Assembly: GCA_033439265.1 (NCBI GenBank)
Contig: JAVTVX010000004.1
Span: forward strand, 19,667,701-19,731,700
DNA length: 64,000 nucleotides
Direction of reading: 5' to 3'
From: Dillenia suffruticosa
Lineage: Eukaryota > Streptophyta > Magnoliopsida > Dilleniales > Dilleniaceae
Part shown: positions 57,353-64,000 of the stretch, one piece after another
How the letters are laid out: every line of letters starts with the position of its first letter
How positions within the stretch are numbered: position 1 is the first letter of the stretch
The notes under the pieces: model-generated
What the model was told of the DNA's origin: nothing
Databases searched by the model: none
Seen by the model: the letters and a program-made list of their open reading frames with translations, nothing else
Translations under genes and position numbers: made by a program

Positions 57353-58203
57353 ATGCTAGAACCACCGCAAAAGCTCTGTTTTGGTTATTTAGAGTGGATA
57401 CGAACATAGACTCCCACCATAAGACAGATACAATCACGTGGGTTCTATTTTTTTTAATCAATTGTACGGAGTCATGATTTGAATTTAGAATTTCTTACTT
57501 TATATCATATTATATTTTATATAATTATCATTTTTTAGAAAAATTTAAACTAATTAAAACAAATATTATTAATTTTTTATATTTTAATAGATCTTTCTCT
57601 TGCAGACGAGTACTAAAGTGTTGTTCACCAAACTAAAAACTAAAGGGTTGCTCTTTGAGCATCGGGGCGGTCTCCCTCGTCCTACAAGGCATTAGGGTTA
57701 TAGACTGATTAATTAGTGTCTAGACTACTATAAAAACCAGTGGAGGGGCGATACTGACTTATTGAGATATTGAGAGTTCAAAATTAGATGAATAGTCTGA
57801 TCCCAAACCCATCCATGCTGATGGAAGAACTTCAAAGTCTTGATATAAATTGAAAGGATCAAGATTTAGTAGCAATAGGTTGCATTCTCTATTTCAAAGT
57901 GTTCACGTGTAAGAAAAACAGGTTTAAATGAAAAGACCACAAAAGTAAAAGACAATGAAAAGATGCAAAAATATATATTACATGAAAACCGATTAGGGAA
58001 TTTCCTTCAAAAGATTACTATAGTATTAATTAGAACCAAATATTATTAATTTTTTTAAAACAAATTTCAATAGAGGAAGAACTATTGGCCTGTCAAGTTA
58101 TGTACCAATGAATGTCGTGGATATATACTCTCCATACGGGTTGACTTTTCAGAACAAATCCTTAATTTCAATGTAAAATGTCAAGTATGATAAGAAAATT
58201 CAC

Positions 58204-58305
58204 CTATGATAATGTCTTTAACATTTTGAGGATGACAGATGTAGCCCGCACCAGGGAATGGTTTGCAATGTCCATTGCATGTTCCATTTGAGCATTCATC
58301 ATATC
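58204..58305 (-). pseudogene. WAK-C exon 2: EGF-like module
   Basis: 102 bp, CAG acceptor and GTGAA donor. It encodes YDECSNGTCNGHC, FPGAGYICHPQNVKDIII. Size and phase are as in WAK-A and WAK-B, and it is the only undamaged piece of this copy. Confidence 0.87.
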
Positions 58306-58894
58306 CTGAACCAACAAAGAACAAAAGGGGTGGGGGTGGGGGAGAATTGAAAAAAAGTAGTGATTACTGATAAAAGTTATCAATTCTTTTATCGATTTTG
58401 TTTTTAAATATATATTAGCAAGTGCACATTCTTTAAACAAAAACTTCCAAAAGTAACTATCTCATAGGGCTGAACCATTGGGCCTTGTGATCCTTGTTCA
58501 CAAGGTATCTCCAATATTAATTGTGCATAACTATTTTGTAACCCCTCATGTAAAGAAAAGTGCTAAAATATAAAATAATTAATAATATGTTTCTTTACTA
58601 GTTTATAAACATGTAAATAAATCCTCAACTTATATAAACATGTTCTCTATATTTATTTGACATCTGAAATTAATAATGTAATCTAAATCCTCAACTTATA
58701 TAAACATGTTCACATTGGGCGACACGTTGTTAAGCTTATAAACCTCAACTGTATTTTTATATTTACATATTTATAAAATAGCAATAAAAGTAATTTAAAT
58801 TATTTTTGGGCCAAACTTATGCTTTTATAAAATAGGTCTAATGTCTCACCATTTCAATGGGAGAATAAATTTTTATGAAGAATAGGCACAAAGT

Positions 58895-59326
58895 AGGGAT
58901 TTTTTTTTGGCTTATCTTCTCCTTTTAGGAGAAGTAAAAATTAATTCTTTTTAAAAAAAAAAAAGTTAAAAGTTGTTTGGTTTTTTTACTTTTGAAATAA
59001 AGTAGTTAATTTCTTTTTTATTTTTTTACTTTTGAAGTAAAATTAAAAGTTAAAAATTAATGGATATATTTGAAATTTTGTATCATTTAAATAAGAATAT
59101 TAATGGAATAAAAACAATTATGTGAGGATATAAATGGAACAAAAAATATAAATTTCCGAAAAAACTGGACCATTAAAAAAAGGAGTAGAAAATGTTCAAA
59201 CTTTTTCTTAAAAGCTACTTTTTAAATTTTTCTTCATAAAAAAAGCTCTTTTTTTAGAGTTTTCAAAAAATCCTATTTGGCAGGACTTCTGAGAAGAGAA
59301 GTTGAAAAAAAACCCTATCAAACGGG
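58895..59326. mobile_element. MITE-like insertion, 432 bp
   Basis: The ends are AGGGATTTTTTTTTGGCTT and, inverted, ATAGGGTTTTTTTTCAACTT, and both continue into CTTCTC. The flanking 8-mers CACAAAGT (58887-58894) and CACCAAGT (59327-59334) differ by one base. This fits a hAT-type MITE. The surrounding sequence is rearranged, so no empty site can be shown. Confidence 0.5.
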
Positions 59327-59334
59327 CACCAAGT

Positions 59335-59948
59335 GGATGACCTTGTCATATTTACACAATTAGGAGAGAAAAACTAGTTCCTTTATTTTAGATAAGATAT
59401 TTTCTTCTCCAAATATTTTGGACAAAGGTATTCCCCTTTTATTCTTTAAAACTATGTAAAATCATGAAATTTCTAAGATTATTTGCATAACATCTTTTTG
59501 AGTCCGGAAATAGAGGCCCATGATAAATGAAGTAGCAAAAGAATTAGAGGTCTTTCAGATATCCCCAAATGTCTACAACATAGCCATGGAGCTCTTCAAA
59601 AGTATCAATATAGTGCAGGGTTGCCCTACTTACAAAGTCAAGTGGCCTTACCACCAATCACCACAGGCATTTAACTTGTAGAGTTACACGCCCTATGAAC
59701 CTTATCGAATGACTTGGCCATACAACGACGAGCATTTAGAGGAAAAAGGGACCCATATAAAAATTGTGTTGTTTGACGTTTTCCTAGTTTGATTTATTCC
59801 ATTTGAGATCGTCATAGCGTAAGTTTTGGGAAGGTTTCTAATTTTCTAAAATCAGGATATGCGTTGTCAATTCAGCTGGGCAATTTCCCTCCATTGACAA
59901 CATGAGAAGAAATGGGCCGTCAAGTGTGTTTGTCCAATATGAGATGAT
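59335..59948. other. Intergenic flank, no gene
   Basis: Third copy of the flank seen at 20260-20796 and 36960-37463. No conserved frame. Confidence 0.5.
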
Positions 59949-60277
59949 TTAGATTTTCCAAAATTGATAACTTCTACTCTTATCTTTGTCATATAACAAT
60001 ATATTGGAAGAATTAATATACCATAATCTAGAGAGATATTTAGTACCTGGAGGAATTAATATACCATATTGGTGGAATGGAATTATTATAGGGGCCCTTC
60101 GAAAGTGACTCGGAACCATTCTTTGGGGCAACATACGTGTAAGCCCATTGCAAATGGGCAGGGATCGCGCCTATGGTGCCCCGCATGCCTGGATTGAATA
60201 TCAAGAGCCCATGACATCGTCAGGCCGAGTGAGAGTAGTGAAATGAGAAATAGAAATAGAAATAGAAACTGTACCAA
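59949..60277 (-). pseudogene. WAK-like exon 1 relic, copy 3
   Basis: Same relic as at 20797 and 37464: ISLLSLGLTMSWALDIQ, RDPCPFAMG, CCPKEWFRVTFEGP, with the NPY...FLQVLNISL part interrupted by a local duplication (GAATTAATATACCATA twice, near 60010 and 60055) that removes the intervening codons. A (GAAATA)n expansion lies at its right edge, near 60242-60268. Confidence 0.65.
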
Positions 60278-61590
60278 AAAAAAAACAAAAAAAAAAAAAG
60301 AGAAATAAAAACCGTACCAAATTCATTTTTGGTCCCTCAAACTCAGAAAAAACAATTTGTTTTCTTTCGATTTAGCTCCTTGAGTTACTCTCTGCCACTC
60401 TGGGGGTGTACAAGATTTTTTTTTTCTCATAATAACTTCCATCAATTTTATTTATTCTATTTATAATGACTTTTAAAAGTGAATTTTTTTCAAAAATAAT
60501 TTTGAAGAAATAATTAGCAAAATCTTTTTTATAAAAATTTTAAATTATTATTATATAAAAAATCTTCTCTAACTTTAATTGATTAAAACATTTAACTTGA
60601 TTCTCATAATCATTACATGGATAGGTTGCCCCATTCCATGGGTGGGTTGCTCCACGTACAACATCAAGTGACCTTACCACCAGTCACGGCTAGCATTTAA
60701 TTTAATGTGTAGACTTACATGCCCTATGAATCTTGTCAAGTGACCTAGCCAGTAAAAGACAAAAGGCGACCCGTATAAAAATTGGGTTTGTTTGACACGT
60801 TTCCTTAGTTTGATTTGGCCCATTTGAGGTCATTGCGGTGTAACTTCTGAGCAGATTTCTGATTTTAAAAAATTATGATAATATTTACAAAATTCTCATT
60901 TAATAATCATTAGTTATATTATTTTTTATAATTAAAAGAATTCTATTAATTATTATGAGATAAATCTCTTTTATATGTATATAATGAGATTACAAAATCA
61001 AAGGGACTTGTTTTCCTACTTGCAAAGTCATAGAATCTGGGGCTTGATATTAATTTTTGAACTACTTAATGTCATTTTAGAAGGTTTTATACAACACAAG
61101 ATTTTCATATTTTTAAATTCTCATTGCATATTTTCAAATTCTATATATTTTTAAGATTCATTTTATTTTTACATATTTTAATTCTATATATTTTTAAATT
61201 TTACATAGTTTTCCACAACAATACAAGGTTGGATTCTTTGTCCAATCATTTTGCTATATGCTTTAAATTTGTGCCTAAAAGTCAAAAAGAAAACACAATT
61301 ACATTTGCTAAACTTTCTTCGGTCAATAATAAATTAGGTAGCAAAGCAATGAAGAAAATAAGAACGAACAGAAAATGTGAAACCAAACCAAAAAATTGAA
61401 TGGACATGGGTAAGAAAAAGAGAGACCTATATGTTGACACTGCGCATCTGCATAGCATGAAACGAAGAGTCCAAGCCAACTGTTGGCCACTCATATCCCA
61501 CAAAAATAATTGAGTTGAAAGGTAAAATTTTCTTTTTGACAACAATTTTATTAGTGGTAAGAAATTATAATCAACAGATCAAAGGAGTTT
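60278..61590. other. Intergenic flank, no gene
   Basis: To about 61300 it is homologous to 21180-21800. Beyond that it is unique in the window. The minus-strand frame at 61282-61545 has no recognisable domain and crosses this boundary, so it is not called. Confidence 0.45.
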
Positions 61591-61601
61591 CATGGTGAAC
61601 C

Positions 61602-61782
61602 TTTTTTTTTGTTTTCACCGATCGATATCCAGATTTTGTCTAAATAATTCAGTTCAAATATTATAAGATTTATTAAAAGATTGACTCTCATAAATCTCAT
61701 TTTTTCATTTTCATGACTCAAACAAAAATCCTATGGTTATGGGAGTCTAGTGCTCTACCACTGCAACTATGGGAGTTTGGTA
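61602..61782 (-). mobile_element. tRNA-derived SINE, 181 bp
   Basis: It is flanked by an exact 11-bp duplication CATGGTGAACC (61591-61601 and 61783-61793). The minus strand starts with a tRNA-like head: box A-type AGTGGTAGAGCACTAG and a degenerate box B (TTTGTTTGAGTC). It ends in a poly(A) seen as a T run at 61602-61610. Its 3' body (GATATCCAGATTTTGTC on the plus strand) is shared with the SINE at 53708. Confidence 0.85.
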
Positions 61783-61839
61783 CATGGTGAACCCTTTGAC
61801 AAGTTAAGGAATCAACTACAAAATCTTGAATTCATGAAA

Positions 61840-62100
61840 TAAAAGTAAAAAAAAAAAAAAAAGACACATGAGAAATAAAACAAGATCATGAATCAATGAA
61901 AATAAAACTATGATAAAGAGACCACGACTAGACCACTTCTTTGTATTTCTATTCAAACATGAAATAATTTGTGAATTTGATTCCATTAGAAATTCTTGAT
62001 ATATGAGAGATTCCTTAGTCGCAAAAATTGATAGAGCTTCTTGAACTGCAATTAATTCTACCATATTTGAACATTTAAACCCAACGGGTGCTAAAAAAAT
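61840..62100 (-). pseudogene. RNase H-like (RVT_3) fragment, probably LINE-derived
   Basis: The frame contains PVGFKCSNMVELIAVQEALS, IFATKES, then FLMESNSQIISCLN and KKWSSRGLF. This matches plant RVT_3 RNase H domains, where the pattern is SN.AE..A...AL.IF...ESDS...ISWLN. The second catalytic Asp is Asn here (ESNSQ). The N-terminal DGS segment is missing. Such domains occur in plant LINEs and in stand-alone RNase H genes; no reverse transcriptase is seen nearby. Confidence 0.55.
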
Positions 62101-64000
62101 ATAGAGAAAATAGCTTAGGGTGAAATTAGGGTTAGGGGTTTGGGATAGATAGTAGATCACTCACTCTTACAGGAGTTACTCGTGATCCTCATCTTTCTAC
62201 ACTAGAAGGATCTCTCAAAAGGTGGCGTCACACTAGGAAAAACAAGTCTCCTTCGTGCTCTTACCTCTCTGCACCATAGGGATCTCTCAATAGATGGTGT
62301 AACATTAGGGAAAACAAGTCACCTTTGTACTCTTAAGAAAAGTTCTTGAAAGAAGAACTTAACTTGATAGTTTATTGAAAAAAAATCAAATCAAAAGCTT
62401 AAATATTATATCGAGCCTCCTTAAGTCTTTATAGAACTACATTATTTATAGAACTACATTATATCGTGATTAATGACATTTAAATGAAACTCTAATGACC
62501 AAATCCAGATCTGGATATGAATTTAAACCAATCATATCCAATCTAATCTCCTAATCAACTAAACTATTCAATCAAGATTGCTAATCTAGGTTACATTGCA
62601 AGAGTTCAACTTAATCTTGGAATCTCATCTTCTATTGGATTAAGCCACTCTTTTCTTAAATAATAATGTCCTTTGAAACTTAGAACTACCTTCTACTCGT
62701 CCTTTATCTCCTTGGTTAGGGTTTGTTCACCGAACTTAGGGTTTTTAATTTCATTAGGCCACCATTCTTCTTTCAGCTTGATTTTTGGTTTCCTTAAGCC
62801 ATTTTTAGCGATAAGTTGATTACCCGAATCACTTTTGTCAATCATGGCAGTCTGCTTGGAGATCCTTAAGAAATCAAGTTCAGCAAGGGCTATGCTTGGC
62901 TTGGGTTGGACTTATGATCCGAGTCAAATTTTTCATGGGTCGGACCTAGTTCTCAGATCTTAAAATTCTCTTTTGCTCCTATTAAATCCCTTAGCAATCC
63001 TAGTTGACTTGGGACTCTTATGCATAATCCCTTAAGCTCTTTGCCTCCTAGCTTTGGATGGAACCCCTTGTTGCTTCAAATCTCCTTCTTGGGATATAAC
63101 TTCTTGCTCATCTAGGAGTCTTGGCTAAGATAGGACTCTCAAGAGTCCTGATTGCTCAATAATTGTCTTTTAATGTTTCTTACTTTGATCAAAGACATGT
63201 TTCCTAGGGTCTCCAAAAGTTTGTGTGGAAGTAGGACTCTTTAGCCCTTTGAGACCTGGACTCCTCCTCTTGGTCATGACATCTTTAGGGTTTCTTAAGT
63301 TTGCTAGTTGCTTTAGGACTGCTCCATTAATGCTATTCAGCTCCTAGTTAGACTTGCTAATCGCACAACATAGATCATAGCCCAAATACTCATGTGATCT
63401 AAGGTTGTTTTTCACTTCCTAGGTGCTCAATTGGTTCTTTGCCTTGCCCAGGCTTTGCTCCAGCCTCTTTGCGGTATTTTATTCATCCTCTGAGTCCTCT
63501 AGGGTTTTAAAATACTTTTGCAACATCTGCCCAGCAACTGATCAGATTGCTCAGTGTTGGCATTGGATCAACATATGAGATTCTGGTTCATCAGGCAATC
63601 CTCGTCGTCTCCTTGCATCCTCTGGTTTCCACGAGCATCTTTATATTAGAAATAGAATAAAAATGTTCAATATCTCCAAATCCATTTTAATTTTCTCTTG
63701 AATGTGCAATGGGGAAAGGAAATTTTTACTTCAGAAAATCTTCAAAATCTTGCATAGCCTCCTTGTAATCAACGTGTCCACGTACTAATAAAAGAGTATT
63801 GCTGTCCAATTTTCCACCTTTGCATAATTGCTCCGATTGAGTTCATTTTTCTTTACTTTTCTTAATAAACCTCCTCCATCAATCATATCATGTCAAATGT
63901 CACAAAACATAAATATTAGTATAATATTTATTCAAAAATAAAGCAAAATAAATCATAAATATTACACATATTTAAACTTTATCAAATTCTCCCATACCTA
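62101..64000. other. Unrecognised sequence, no gene seen
   Basis: Moderately AT-rich, with frequent TCTT, CCTTGG and GACTCTT words and no long open frame on either strand. It is not homologous to any other part of the window. Stretches such as 62870-63560 look like transposon or LTR sequence in texture, but no terminus or domain is visible. Confidence 0.4.
62196..62340. repeat. Tandem repeat, two copies of a 72-bp unit
   Basis: GGATCTCTCA at 62208 recurs at 62280. Both units carry AACAAGTC followed by a TTGTACTCTTA or TCGTGCTCTTA end. Confidence 0.8.

Larger units (their letters stand above)
55061..58305 (-). pseudogene. WAK-C: wall-associated kinase, heavily decayed, exon 1 deleted
   Basis: Exon 2 (58305-58204) is clean, but exon 3 (from 56067) has a TAA near 55938, a deletion of about 212 bp, a TGA near 55718, a one-base loss near 55498 and a small in-frame deletion (NRFKLLK in place of NRLFNILDPKLLK). 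The large deletion removes the glycine loop, catalytic lysine and helix C. Exon 1 is gone: intron 1 homology ends near 58860 and joins 5'-flank sequence equivalent to WAK-A 19400. Intron 2 carries a 1-kb CACTA element. No functional kinase is possible. Confidence 0.9.

Noticed and set aside
61282..61545. 87-codon hydrophobic minus-strand frame
   Set aside because: AT-rich chance hydrophobicity, and it crosses the end of the duplicated flank. No homology recognised.
1..64000. CRISPR arrays, operons, prokaryotic promoters
   Set aside because: Spliced receptor-kinase genes, plant retrotransposons and SINEs show a plant nuclear genome, and no regularly spaced short repeats were seen.
62101..64000. 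A possible LTR or gene in the right-most 1.9 kb
   Set aside because: No TG...CA ends, primer site, target duplication or coding frame could be located inside the window.

Overview
The window is nuclear DNA of a flowering plant, probably a woody eudicot; I cannot name the species. It is AT-rich. Its only protein-coding gene family is the wall-associated receptor kinase (WAK) family, and nearly everything else is transposable elements or duplicated WAK flank. No intact protein-coding gene was found.

WAK cluster: four recognisable copies, all broken. WAK-A (minus, 12992-18442) has all three exons but a nonsense codon in the kinase activation segment and a C-terminal frameshift. WAK-B (plus, 27674-32265) has all three exons but one frameshift in exon 1 and one just before the catalytic loop. 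WAK-D (minus, 34711-36138) keeps only the start of exon 1 and part of intron 1. WAK-C (minus, 55061-58305) has lost exon 1 and the ATP-binding part of the kinase exon and carries several stops. Where present, exons share the same structure: exon 1 (signal peptide, galacturonan-binding WAK domain) ends in phase 1, exon 2 is a 102-bp EGF-like exon, and exon 3 carries the membrane segment and a Ser/Thr kinase. Three older exon-1 relics of a different WAK-like gene lie at 20.8-21.2, 37.5-37.8 and 59.9-60.3 kb. Fainter WAK pieces lie in a tandem repeat at 22.3-27.0 and 40.5-54.8 kb.

Layout: 0-5.7 kb, a CACTA terminus inside a decayed Copia element; 5.7-6.7 kb, a duplicated flank block; 6.7-12.0 kb, a 5.2-kb CACTA element holding a GC-rich island; 12-18.4 kb, WAK-A; 18.4-27 kb, flank with a solo LTR, a WAK-like relic and two tandem flank repeats; 27-36.8 kb, WAK-B and WAK-D between near-identical inverted arms, with a Copia fragment between them; 36.8-54.8 kb, a second copy of the flank unit, expanded by a hAT element, a 2.4-kb solo LTR, a second Copia, a small Ty3/Gypsy derivative and a SINE; 55-58.3 kb, WAK-C with a 1-kb CACTA in intron 2; 58.3-64 kb, relics, a SINE, an RNase H fragment and unrecognised sequence.

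Because the WAK units are duplicated, many insertions can be checked against an uninserted paralogous site in the same window. That fixes element ends and target-site duplications directly: ATG and TTT for two CACTA elements, TAAAT and AAAGG for two solo LTRs, TATTA for the Gypsy derivative, about 8 bp for hAT, and 9-11 bp for two SINEs. I see no evidence of a wholly new biological system. The noteworthy content is the decay and rearrangement history of this WAK cluster and several apparently uncatalogued non-autonomous elements.
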